The translations under genes were made by a program, and so were the position numbers. From positions 1-64,000 of the forward strand of contig JAFRAH010000007.1 in assembly GCA_017405525.1 (NCBI GenBank): a DNA stretch of 64,000 nt, in the 5' to 3' direction. Source of the DNA: Synergistaceae bacterium. GTDB taxonomy: Bacteria; Synergistota; Synergistia; Synergistales; Aminobacteriaceae. Under the pieces are notes generated by a model. It had not been told where the DNA came from and ran no database searches. It worked only from the letters and a program-made list of their open reading frames with translations. Below, one piece after another: positions 8,800 through 16,715 of the stretch; within the stretch, counting starts at the first letter, position 1; every line of letters begins with the position of its first letter.

Positions 8800-8844
8800 G
8801 CAGGAAGACACAAAACCTTTCAGTGATACAAACTTTGCTGACAT
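8755..8844 (-). CDS. Putative leader peptide of the dap operon
   Basis: A 29-codon ORF starting M-S-A-K-F-V-S-L-K-G and ending V-H-V-I-L-P. A G-G-G-A-G ribosome site lies nine bases before the ATG. It lies between a strong promoter and an intrinsic terminator ahead of dapA. Four of 29 codons are Lys (AAG, AAA, AAG, AAG), two of them in the K-I-K cluster at the base of the long hairpin. This could be a lysine-sensing attenuation peptide. The Lys content is not extreme, so the ORF could also be a small protein of unknown function. No similarity to a known leader was recognised. Confidence 0.45.
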   Translation of the reverse strand: MSAKFVSLKGFVSSCPSALKIKRVHVILP

Positions 8845-8892
8845 GGTTTTATGCTCCCTTCTTGTTGTGTAATGGATTTATTTTTGCCGGAA

Positions 8893-8921
8893 ATAATAAA
8901 CGTGAAATTTTGTTTTGTCAA
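8893..8921 (-). promoter_or_regulatory. Promoter of dap operon
   Basis: On the minus strand, TTGACA (8921-8916), a 17-bp spacer, then TATTAT (8898-8893): near-consensus sigma-70. Transcription would start near 8886, about 40 bases before the leader ORF. Confidence 0.65.
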
Positions 8922-8958
8922 CTTTCAGGCTTGACTGCGGCCATGATGAGGGGGTAAT

Positions 8959-8987
8959 TTGACATTGCAAACTTTTCGTGTTTTAAT
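8959..8987 (+). promoter_or_regulatory. Promoter of surface-protein gene
   Basis: TTGACA (8959-8964), 17-bp spacer, TTTAAT (8982-8987). It faces away from the dap promoter and is followed by an A-A-G-G-A-G ribosome site (9013-9018) ten bases before a GTG start at 9029. The 382-bp gap 8647-9028 thus holds two divergent promoters and the dap leader. Confidence 0.6.
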
Positions 8988-9028
8988 CAGCAAACAAATT
9001 CTGAAGTTCTATAAGGAGATGCTTTATT

Positions 9029-9628
9029 GTGAACATTGCAAGAAAGCTAAGGTTTATGATGGTTCTTGTGCTCGCGTTAATTCCGGGCATGAGTTACGCG
9101 CAGGACTCGTTCAGGTATGCCACTACAAACATGACCTGGGCAGAGTTCTATTCCGGCGAAACAGGAGAAACATCCTCAGACCTCGAAGCTCAGGGACTCG
9201 ACGCTATCACCTCGCCGACAACTCACGCAATATCACGTTTCCCCCTCCTGGTTACGTCCTCGAACGACTCAGGAAGCACGCTCTCAGGTGTCAGGGCAGT
9301 ACAAGTCCGAATGACCGAAGAGGTGTACAACTCACTGACTGACAGGACACGCTATACCTTCACGGACGAAGCATTCACTGAGTACAAGCCCGTTAATGCT
9401 GACGGGACGTTCGGGGCAATGGTTACCGACACCGTCAATCCCGAAGGAGCAACCGTAGCATTCACGAGCGGGGCATCAAGCACATGGGGGAACTACACCC
9501 TCACGGTCTCAGGTGCAAGCATTGACATCGGACTTAGCGGGGACAAGATAGCACGGAACTATCTCGGCGGACTCATCGAGACATCCGACGGCAAAATCTA
9601 CGGCTTGAGGCACGACTGCAATCTATAG
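9029..9628 (+). CDS. N-terminal fragment of the Synergist-CTERM protein
   Basis: 199 codons from a GTG with a good ribosome site to the first TAG. Contains a Sec signal peptide (basic M-N-I-A-R-K-L-R, hydrophobic core, S-Y-A-Q) and most of the first half of repeat 1, ending G-L-R-H-D-C-N-L. If the TAG is a true stop, a truncated secreted protein of about 175 residues would be made. It carries no sorting signal and would be released into the periplasm. Confidence 0.6.
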   Translation: MNIARKLRFMMVLVLALIPGMSYAQDSFRYATTNMTWAEFYSGETGETSSDLEAQGLDAITSPTTHAISRFPLLVTSSNDSGSTLSGVRAVQVRMTEEVYNSLTDRTRYTFTDEAFTEYKPVNADGTFGAMVTDTVNPEGATVAFTSGASSTWGNYTLTVSGASIDIGLSGDKIARNYLGGLIETSDGKIYGLRHDCNL

Positions 9629-9643
9629 TCTGATGCCGGGGTT

Positions 9644-10459
9644 GTGGCTTTCTGCGTGAGCTCGGACTACGTTGAACCACATGGCCGGGGAATCGTCAGG
9701 GATTACGACTATACCGCCTCGCTTGAGGGCAAGACCATAACCTCAATCACCTTCATGCTCAAGGGACTGCCTGATGTCGTGATTGACTGCAGCGTCTTCG
9801 TGAAACACCATGCAACCGCAACAGTAAGAGCGGTGAACAGTTCCGTGAAGTCAGGGAGCAACATAGCCATAAACTTTGAGTTCAGCGGCCTGACTGATGG
9901 TGTGAGCTATGATGTCGTATCAGTGTATTCAGGCTCCGGGCGTTCAAGGAAAATGTTTAGCGACTACGAATATTCCGGCGGGGTTCTCACACTCAAGGGC
10001 AGCGTTGAGGCAGGGAACTACACAGCCATATTCAGGACAGAGAATTACGCGGACATATCGGCAACGTTCACGGTCAAGGACCATTACGCCACAACAAATA
10101 TGACGTGGGCAGAGTTCTACGCGGGCGAAACTGGAAGGACAGCATCACAGCTCCTTTCGGACGGCCTCGATGCCATAAGTACCCCGACGGTCAACGGAAT
10201 ATCTCGCTTCCCTCTTCTTGTTGCGTCCTCGAACGATGAAGGCAGCACCATTACCGGGCTCAAGTCTGTACCTGTGAGGATGACCGGGACAGTCTATGAG
10301 GCACTCACCGACAAGACACGTTACACATTCAGTGATGACGCAAGCTACACGGAGTACAAGGCTGTGAGTTCTGACGGCTCATTCGGGGCAATGCTCAGCC
10401 AGACAGTGAGGGCCTTAAGTGCTGACGTGTCATTCTCGACGGGCTCAAGCGCGACATAG
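9644..10459 (+). CDS. Middle fragment of the Synergist-CTERM protein
   Basis: 271 codons between the two TAGs, in the same frame as the flanking fragments. It covers the rest of repeat 1 (E-P-H-G-R-G, S-G-S-G-R-S-R-K) and the start of repeat 2. The first start-like codon (GTG at 9644) has no ribosome site and the fragment has no signal peptide, so independent translation into a useful product is unlikely. It is best read as part of the 9029-12976 gene. Confidence 0.4.
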   Translation: MAFCVSSDYVEPHGRGIVRDYDYTASLEGKTITSITFMLKGLPDVVIDCSVFVKHHATATVRAVNSSVKSGSNIAINFEFSGLTDGVSYDVVSVYSGSGRSRKMFSDYEYSGGVLTLKGSVEAGNYTAIFRTENYADISATFTVKDHYATTNMTWAEFYAGETGRTASQLLSDGLDAISTPTVNGISRFPLLVASSNDEGSTITGLKSVPVRMTGTVYEALTDKTRYTFSDDASYTEYKAVSSDGSFGAMLSQTVRALSADVSFSTGSSAT

Positions 10460-10534
10460 GGGCATTACGTCCTCAGCGTCTCAGGAGCAAGCATAGACAT
10501 TGGCACAAGCAACGACAAGATAGCACGGAACTAC

Positions 10535-12976
10535 TTGGGCGTTCTACTTGAGACATCTGACGGGGCAGTCTACGGGATGAGGCACGACAATAACATTTGG
10601 AGCAACACAGATATAGCCTTCACCGTCAACGAAAATTACACCGAGCCTCACGGAAGAGGAGTACAGCGTTTCTACGAGTACACTTCAGAGCTCGAAGGTA
10701 AGACCATCAGGAAAATCACATACCTCCTGAAGGACATTCCTGACGTTGTGATTGACAGCCTCGATATTTACGTGAAGAGACAGACCAGCGCAAGCGTCAG
10801 GCCCGAAAGCCTCCAGGTAATGCCGGGCTCAAACGTCCAGGTCAAGCTGGTGTTCAGCAACGTACCTTCAGGGGCTGGGTACTCCCTCGTCTCCGTAACT
10901 TCAGGTTCAGGACGCAACAGGCAGGCAGTCCCGGGGTGCACAATGTCCGGGGATGTCCTCACGATTAGCGGGGACGTTCCGCAGAACACATACACCGCCA
11001 CGTTCAGGAGCAGTGAGTACGTGGACATAGCCGCAAGCATCAAGGTCTTCACGTCAGATGCTACGAGTGCCACAGTATCGCCCGACAACAACGGGGCAAG
11101 CCTGAACTTCCTCGTAACTCCCAAAGGCTACGTTGCTTCCGTTGATGCTGAGATGACCTCCAACGATTTCGTGAACGCCACAGACTACACAGACCCTGCA
11201 GGAAACTTCACGGCCTCGTATTCTGAGGGAAGGCATCAGGTCGAGGGGTCAGGGTTCAGCTTTGACGTTGCTCTGAATAACATTCCTTCAGGTGATACGG
11301 CGGTTATAGGGTTCGGAAAACAATTCTACCTTACCCCCGACAATGTAGGCGAGGAACTTTACCCCATGCTCTACAGCGCAATAACCTCAAGGCCGGCAGG
11401 TGAGAGCGGTTTTATCGAGTTCCCCAGCTGCTCGGCACTCAGGACGGCAGGGCTCAAGGTCATGGTTCTTCTCCCGGACGGTTCGGCCCGTGATGTCAGC
11501 GACCTCGTAGGTGCGGGGGCAATGGTCTCGGATGACACACACATAATGCTGTTCTATGGTGTCATGGCCGCAGACTGTGATTCAGGCGACATAACGGAAG
11601 GTGAGTATCTCCTCTCCACTGAGGGCGAGACTCTCATAGCTGACGGCTCAAGAGATGGTCATATCAGGGTGGCAATGTACATTGAGGCACTCGACACAGA
11701 GGCTGACGTTATGACTGCCTCCTCGAACGTTGCAGGTATACAGTTCGACACGATGCCTTCAGGTTTTTTCCCGTCGGCTGACCGTAATGCTGAGGCAAAA
11801 AAAATCTACTGGCTTGACGACACAAATACCCTTTCAGGAGGAACAAGCTCATTCATCACAGGAAGAGCTAACCAGATTCCGGGCAACAGTGGCTACACTT
11901 TCACCGTTCCTTTCGACGCGGGCAAAGTACCTTCAGGATACACAGCGGCATTAGGCTTCGAACGACCGTTCACATTCACAGCCTCAAATCTCGGAGCAAC
12001 TGCCTACAATGCCCTCAAGTCCCGGATGTCATCAATGACGAAAATCCCCGGCTATGATTGGGTCATTCCTTCGGTGTCTGACTGGAACGCTCTGGGTATT
12101 CATGTCGTGGCTGAATATTCCGGCGGGGCTTCACGCGACGTTACAGGCGAGATGAGCGCGGGGCTTCTTGAGACTGAAGGCGGCGTTCTCTTGCAGTACG
12201 GGGCAATAGCTCTTGACCGTTCATTGACTTCAAGCGAGGGCGAAATTTTCGACATGGCCATAGAGCAGACCCCATTAGTGAGCGACGGCAATGCTGACGG
12301 GAAAATCACCGTAACATGGTACATAACCCTCACGGCTTCAAGCGGCAGTAACGGCGGCGGAAATTCTGGAGGGAATGGCGGCGGCACCAACCCCGGCGGC
12401 AATGGAGGCGGCGGCCCAGCTTCCACAGAGAACAGGATAACTTCCCCAGCAATCGACATAAACAGCAAGGGATCAGGAATACTTCAGGCACTCGGACAGA
12501 AGAACAGCAAGGTAACCACCTCAACAGGCATAACGGAGCTTCCTTCATCGGCCATGAAGGGGACTCAGAACGTGGCTTCACCTGACGCTGAGGCAGTGTA
12601 CCTCCCGGTTATCGAGGTTGAAGAGGCGAAAGTTTACGTTTTCGGCGTGTCAGTGGACAAGTTCGCGGAAGGCACTCCGATATTCTGGCACTTCAACGGC
12701 GTGGACATAGAGACCGGCGGGTTCGTACCCTCAACCTACGACAACGGGGCATATGCATTCTATGACGACGAGGGCAACGAGGTCAGCCAAGTACCGGCCA
12801 ACCAGCACGTGAATGTTGCGGCGTATCTTGAGCCCGGCATAACGTATTCCCCGACAATCACGAACAGTGCGACCAATACGGGGAATGCCGGAGGTTCAAG
12901 CGGAGGGTGTGAGGCTCTTGGTGGGATAATCCCGGCAATGCTTCTTGGGCTGATGCTGGCACTGCGGAAGAAGTAG
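10535..12976 (+). CDS. C-terminal fragment of the Synergist-CTERM protein
   Basis: 813 codons after the second TAG from a possible TTG/GTG-type start; the coding frame continues upstream to 10460. Contains the end of repeat 2, then several beta-rich segments, a Gly/Asn linker (S-G-S-N-G-G-G-N-S-G-G type), a domain with I-F-W-H-F-N-G, and the Synergist-CTERM signal ending L-R-K-K. The C-terminal signal implies processing at the inner membrane and delivery to the surface, but this fragment alone lacks a signal peptide. Best treated as the 3' part of the interrupted gene. Confidence 0.5.
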   Translation: MGVLLETSDGAVYGMRHDNNIWSNTDIAFTVNENYTEPHGRGVQRFYEYTSELEGKTIRKITYLLKDIPDVVIDSLDIYVKRQTSASVRPESLQVMPGSNVQVKLVFSNVPSGAGYSLVSVTSGSGRNRQAVPGCTMSGDVLTISGDVPQNTYTATFRSSEYVDIAASIKVFTSDATSATVSPDNNGASLNFLVTPKGYVASVDAEMTSNDFVNATDYTDPAGNFTASYSEGRHQVEGSGFSFDVALNNIPSGDTAVIGFGKQFYLTPDNVGEELYPMLYSAITSRPAGESGFIEFPSCSALRTAGLKVMVLLPDGSARDVSDLVGAGAMVSDDTHIMLFYGVMAADCDSGDITEGEYLLSTEGETLIADGSRDGHIRVAMYIEALDTEADVMTASSNVAGIQFDTMPSGFFPSADRNAEAKKIYWLDDTNTLSGGTSSFITGRANQIPGNSGYTFTVPFDAGKVPSGYTAALGFERPFTFTASNLGATAYNALKSRMSSMTKIPGYDWVIPSVSDWNALGIHVVAEYSGGASRDVTGEMSAGLLETEGGVLLQYGAIALDRSLTSSEGEIFDMAIEQTPLVSDGNADGKITVTWYITLTASSGSNGGGNSGGNGGGTNPGGNGGGGPASTENRITSPAIDINSKGSGILQALGQKNSKVTTSTGITELPSSAMKGTQNVASPDAEAVYLPVIEVEEAKVYVFGVSVDKFAEGTPIFWHFNGVDIETGGFVPSTYDNGAYAFYDDEGNEVSQVPANQHVNVAAYLEPGITYSPTITNSATNTGNAGGSSGGCEALGGIIPAMLLGLMLALRKK

Positions 12977-13013
12977 GGCACTCTGGATTTTACGCGCAGG
13001 ACTTGACCGAATG

Positions 13014-13046
13014 AGCTTCCCGGAATTTTTCGGGAGGCTTTTTTTT
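13014..13046 (+). terminator. Intrinsic terminator after surface-protein gene
   Basis: Arm AGCTTCCCG (13014-13022) and arm CGGGAGGCT (13031-13039) pair around an A/T loop and run into eight T. It lies 38 bases after the surface-protein stop and before the antiporter gene. Confidence 0.8.
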
Positions 13047-13109
13047 CTGCTTTTTTGCCGCGTATAATACAGTCATTCACACATCATGAAAGGATTGATA
13101 CTCTAACCT

Positions 13110-14591
13110 ATGCTACAAACAGTAAACCCCTTCCTTGTTACCGGGCTTCTTTTCTTCATGAGCCTTGTAGCCGGTTCATTGTCCGAGAAAATCAAAGTCC
13201 CTGCCTTAATCCTTTTCTTGGGTATCGGAATGCTTGCAGGCGTTGACGGTCCAGGTGGCCTGAACTTTTCCGACGCAGTGGCCGCAAACAATGTAGGAAC
13301 ATTCGCGCTTGCCTTCATACTTTTTTCGGGAGGCTTCCAGACAAAATGGAGCGACATAAAGCCCATAGTTACGCAGGGTGTGGTTCTCTCGACACTGGGA
13401 GTTTTCTTCACCGCCGTAGTGATGGCCATACCGATAGCGATGCTCCCACAGTTCAACTACAAGGATGCGTTCCTTCTCGGCGCAATAATCTCTTCGACGG
13501 ATGCCGCTGCGGTCTTCTCGATACTGAGGACGCAGAAGGTAGGTCTTCAGGGTGCGCTTAAACCACTCCTTGAGTTCGAGTCAGGCAGTAATGACCCTAT
13601 GGCGGTCTTCCTCACGATAACGGCGATAACCTGGCTCTCAACCCCTGATGTCCCGGTTACTGAGCTTGCGGTGAAGTTCGTCATCCAGATGGCGGCAGGC
13701 GGTGCGATGGGCTACCTGATGGGTCGCTTCTCGTGCTGGGCAATTCAGCGTCTACGTGTCGCCAACGAGGCACTATATCCCGTCTGGGGGATCTCAATCG
13801 TAATGGCAACGTTCGGACTCACTGAGACGGTCTACGGGAACGGCTACCTTGCTGTCTACATTTGCGGTATAGTCATGGGCGGCGGGGATTTCCTCTACAA
13901 GTACAGCCTCCAGAGATTTCACGAGGGGTTTGCGTGGCTCATGCAGATAATAATGTTCTTGGTATTAGGACTTCTCGTTACTCCCAGTGAAGTAATAGAT
14001 GTCTCGGTCATGAGCATAGGTATGCTGATTTCCTGCTGCCTCATGTTCGTAGCTCGTCCTGTTGCTGTGTTCATCTGTACGGTGTTCAGCCGCTTCAACT
14101 GGAGGGAAAAAGTGTTCGTTTCGTGGACTGGCTTAAGGGGAGCAGTTCCCATCATCCTGGCGACATACCCCCTAACTGAGGGACACCCGCAGGCAAAATA
14201 CATGTTCAACGTAATATTCTTCGTTGTCCTGACATCAGTAATGCTTCAGGGGAAGACGCTTGCCGAACTTGCGAAACTCCTCAAGATTGACGCGGCGGTA
14301 CGTGAGGCCCGGACGTGGACGCTGAATTTCGACATTACCCCGGCTTCAGGTACTGATGAGACACGCGAGGTTGACCTTATCCCTGACGCTGAGGTTATAG
14401 GCCATGAGGTGAAGGACCTGAAATTTCCTGACGGTGTTACGATACTGCTCATAAACCGGGGCGAAAAGTACATGATACCCAAAGGAAGGACAGTTCTCGA
14501 AAGTGATGATACGCTGCTTCTTTTTGGGGACAGGGCACAGCTTCCGATAGTTGAGAGGCGGCTTCTGCGTCGTGCTGAAAAAGACAGTTAA
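13110..14591 (+). CDS. Potassium/proton antiporter, CPA1 (NhaP2/CvrA-like)
   Basis: 493 codons. About 12 membrane segments fill residues 1-390, with the CPA1 signature S-S-T-D-A-A-A-V-F near 130 and E-S-G-S-N-D-P-M near 155; the Asp residues carry ions. A cytoplasmic TrkA-C-like domain follows (residues about 410-490: G-H-E-V-K-D-L-K-F-P, D-D-T-L-L-L-F-G-D). This layout is that of the CvrA/NhaP2 K+/H+ antiporters that vent potassium and adjust pH or volume; Na+/H+ exchange cannot be excluded. It is a single gene between terminators, or the first of a loose group with the L,D-transpeptidase and ychF. Confidence 0.88.
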   Translation: MLQTVNPFLVTGLLFFMSLVAGSLSEKIKVPALILFLGIGMLAGVDGPGGLNFSDAVAANNVGTFALAFILFSGGFQTKWSDIKPIVTQGVVLSTLGVFFTAVVMAIPIAMLPQFNYKDAFLLGAIISSTDAAAVFSILRTQKVGLQGALKPLLEFESGSNDPMAVFLTITAITWLSTPDVPVTELAVKFVIQMAAGGAMGYLMGRFSCWAIQRLRVANEALYPVWGISIVMATFGLTETVYGNGYLAVYICGIVMGGGDFLYKYSLQRFHEGFAWLMQIIMFLVLGLLVTPSEVIDVSVMSIGMLISCCLMFVARPVAVFICTVFSRFNWREKVFVSWTGLRGAVPIILATYPLTEGHPQAKYMFNVIFFVVLTSVMLQGKTLAELAKLLKIDAAVREARTWTLNFDITPASGTDETREVDLIPDAEVIGHEVKDLKFPDGVTILLINRGEKYMIPKGRTVLESDDTLLLFGDRAQLPIVERRLLRRAEKDS

Positions 14592-14677
14592 GGGGCGGTT
14601 GCTTTTTGGCGTTGGTGCGCTAATATTTCGTGGACAAAGAAATTCCCACACATCAAGAACAAGGAGTGCATACCCCC

Positions 14678-15553
14678 ATGAACAAAGAGGACGCTAAAGA
14701 GTTAATCCGGGATTTGTTTACCCTCCGCACAGTATGGATAGACCAGGGCGGCGGAAAATGGAAAGTGAAAAGGAGGTTTCACCCGTTCCTCCGCAGTATA
14801 TTCTGGGTTGCGGCGGTGATTATCGGTGCAGGGATATATTCCGGCCTGAACAGTCCCGGAAATTCTGAGGCAGTAGCCAGCTCAGCTCCTCAGTCCCAGC
14901 CCGTCCAGGTTGTTACGGCGAGGCTCCCGGAGGCAGAACGCCCGGCTCCCCAAGTTCAGCCCGAAAGGCAGCAGGTGGTTATACCAATCAGTACAAGACC
15001 TAAGCGGGCTGAGATAGTCCTTCCGTCGGAACAGAACCCCGGAACTGACAGGATCATCACCAGACCCCAGACACTCAAGCCTCAGGAGGCCAAGCCTCAA
15101 GAGGTCAAGCCACGTATTAGGCAGGCACGTTCAGGCAGTGATGAGGGTTACAGGATTGACGTGAACAAGTCGACATACACCCTAACGCTCTACAGGGGAA
15201 GTGAGCCCGTGAAAGAGTACCCCATAGCAGTGGGAAGAAACCCCGGCGACAAAAAGAGAGTTGGCGACAACAGGACACCAGTCGGGAACTTCAGGATAGT
15301 ATCAATCGAGAACGCCTCAAGCTGGAGTCATGATTTCCGGGACGGCAAGGGGAAAATCAAGGGAGCTTATGGCCCGTGGTTCTTCAGGCTTGACGCTAAG
15401 GGCTGGAAGGGTATCGGCATTCACGGGACACATGACCCCGATTCGCGCGGGACTATGGCCACCGAAGGATGCATTCGCCTCAGCAACGAGGACATATCCG
15501 AGCTCAGGCAGTTCGCCCGTGTGAACATGCCCGTAACTATTCGCGAGTACTAG
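14678..15553 (+). CDS. L,D-transpeptidase (YkuD family), membrane-anchored
   Basis: 291 codons from the ATG at 14678, chosen because A-A-G-G-A-G precedes it; an in-frame GTG at 14630 has no ribosome site. Order: short cytoplasmic tail, one membrane segment (F-W-V-A-A-V-I-I-G-A-G-I-Y), a long Pro/Gln-rich linker with repeated Q-E-x-K-P, then the YkuD domain (residues about 165-291). Catalytic motif H-G-T-H near residue 250 and S-x-x-x-E-G-C-I-R-L-S with the nucleophilic Cys. The family makes 3-3 peptidoglycan crosslinks or attaches proteins to peptidoglycan. Diaminopimelate made by the dap operon in this window would be its crosslinking residue. Confidence 0.88.
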   Translation: MNKEDAKELIRDLFTLRTVWIDQGGGKWKVKRRFHPFLRSIFWVAAVIIGAGIYSGLNSPGNSEAVASSAPQSQPVQVVTARLPEAERPAPQVQPERQQVVIPISTRPKRAEIVLPSEQNPGTDRIITRPQTLKPQEAKPQEVKPRIRQARSGSDEGYRIDVNKSTYTLTLYRGSEPVKEYPIAVGRNPGDKKRVGDNRTPVGNFRIVSIENASSWSHDFRDGKGKIKGAYGPWFFRLDAKGWKGIGIHGTHDPDSRGTMATEGCIRLSNEDISELRQFARVNMPVTIREY

Positions 15554-15565
15554 GGAGGAATAATC

Positions 15566-16663
15566 ATGCTGAAGTGCGGGATAATCGGCCTCCCTTTGTC
15601 GGGAAAGTCAACGGTCTTCAACGTCATCACCCGTGCAGGTGCTGAGGTCAAGCCCTACGCGTCAGGAAAGACTGAGCCCAACCGTGCATTAGTGAACGTG
15701 CCGGATGAGAGATTTGACAGGCTCGTTGAGATCTTCAAGCCAAAGAGTGAGAAGCCTGCTGATGTTGAGTTTGTTGACCTTGCCGGGCTCTCTCGTGATG
15801 CCGGAAAAGGTGCGGGACTGGGGAACTCGTTCTTGTCGTTCGTGTCAGAGAGTGATGCGCTCCTTCATGTCGTCCGTGTTTTCGGGAATGCCTCAGTTCC
15901 TCACCCTGAGAACTCTATAGACCCATTGCGTGATTTCAGGATTGTCGAGGCTGAGCTAATCTACCGGGATTTAGGGGTAATCACTAACAGGCTTTCACGT
16001 CTTGAGGAGAAGAAGGCCAAGAAGAAATTAACCCCCCAAGAGACGGCAGAGCTTGAGCTAATCCGGGAGCTTGAGGCTCACATGCTGGAGGAGAAGCCAT
16101 TACGTGAATACCCACTGAATGACGAACAGAAGCGTGCATTGTCGGGGTATGCATTCCTGACACTGAAGCCTGAACTCGTAGTGCTGAACCTAGACGACAC
16201 ACAGACGGGTGAAGTGCCGGAAATTTCCCCCCTCATGGCCGAGCTTGGGGCCAGGGGGATGAAGTCAGTGCGGGTTTACGGGGCTACTGAGATGGAGCTT
16301 GAGCAGCTTGACCCATCAGACCGTGCCGAGTTCATGAAGGATCTCGCAATCACTGAGCCAGGTCGCGACAGGCTGATACACGAAGCCTATAAGCTGCTTG
16401 GGCTGATCTCGTTCTTCACGTCGGGCAGCGATGAGGTGAGGGCGTGGACACTAAGGGACGGGAGCAGTGCAGTTGACGCGGCAGGGACGATACACTCAGA
16501 CCTTGCGCGGGGATTTATCCGGGCTCAGGTTGTGGCGTATGATGACTTCATGGCCAACGGTGCATCACTCGCCCAGTGCCGGGAAAAGGGAGTGCTCAGG
16601 CTTGAGGGCAAAGAATACACCGTGAAGGATGGCGACATGATAGAGATACGCTTTAACGTCTGA
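15566..16663 (+). CDS. ychF: Ribosome-binding ATPase/GTPase YchF
   Basis: 365 codons. An OBG-family P-loop NTPase with G-L-P-L-S-G-K-S-T (residues 8-16), the D-L-A-G-L switch II, a coiled-coil helical insertion (L-E-E-K-K-A-K-K-K, residues about 140-190) and a C-terminal TGS domain (F-F-T-S-G-S-D-E-V-R-A-W, residues about 285-365). YchF binds the large ribosomal subunit and is involved in translation control and stress. The final motif normally ends with a D-G-D-I/V-x-x-x-x-F-N-V, seen here as D-G-D-M-I-E-I-R-F-N-V. GGGAGG precedes the ATG. Followed by a strong terminator. Confidence 0.93.
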   Translation: MLKCGIIGLPLSGKSTVFNVITRAGAEVKPYASGKTEPNRALVNVPDERFDRLVEIFKPKSEKPADVEFVDLAGLSRDAGKGAGLGNSFLSFVSESDALLHVVRVFGNASVPHPENSIDPLRDFRIVEAELIYRDLGVITNRLSRLEEKKAKKKLTPQETAELELIRELEAHMLEEKPLREYPLNDEQKRALSGYAFLTLKPELVVLNLDDTQTGEVPEISPLMAELGARGMKSVRVYGATEMELEQLDPSDRAEFMKDLAITEPGRDRLIHEAYKLLGLISFFTSGSDEVRAWTLRDGSSAVDAAGTIHSDLARGFIRAQVVAYDDFMANGASLAQCREKGVLRLEGKEYTVKDGDMIEIRFNV

Positions 16664-16680
16664 GGTGAAGGGATATATTG

Positions 16681-16715
16681 CCCCCGGTCTGGGAGATGGC
16701 CGGGGGTTTTGTTTT
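16681..16715 (+). terminator. Intrinsic terminator after ychF
   Basis: Perfect 7-bp stem CCCCCGG (16681-16687) with CCGGGGG (16700-16706), then TTTTGTTTT. It ends the rightward transcript; the convergent acyltransferase gene ends within its T tract. Confidence 0.85.

Larger units (their letters stand above)
9029..12976 (+). pseudogene. Secreted Synergist-CTERM repeat protein, interrupted by two in-frame TAG codons
   Basis: One continuous frame of 1315 codons with TAG at 9626-9628 and 10457-10459. Order: signal peptide (residues 1-25, ending S-Y-A-Q), two tandem repeats of about 325 residues each starting Y-A-T-T-N-M-T-W-A-E-F-Y, beta-rich modules, a Gly/Asn-rich linker (about 12340-12420), a final domain and the C-terminal G-G-S-S-G-G-C, hydrophobic helix, R-K-K sorting signal. 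Comparing the two repeats, both TAGs fall where the other copy has TGG: S-S-T-W-G versus S-S-A-stop-G, and N-I-W-S versus N-L-stop-S. So each is one G-to-A change in a Trp codon. Either the gene is inactivated or the TAGs are read through. No frameshift or other decay is seen over 3.9 kb. The function of the repeat is not recognised; surface display is inferred. Confidence 0.75.

Noticed and set aside
8647-8890. Lysine riboswitch or T-box ahead of dapA
   Set aside because: The leader lacks the T-box sequence (AGGGTGGNACCGCG) and is too short and different in layout for the lysine riboswitch; leader ORF plus terminator fits better.
9626-10459. TAG codons as pyrrolysine sites
   Set aside because: No pyl gene in the window, the positions match Trp in the other repeat, and the protein is not a known pyrrolysine enzyme; not excluded genome-wide.
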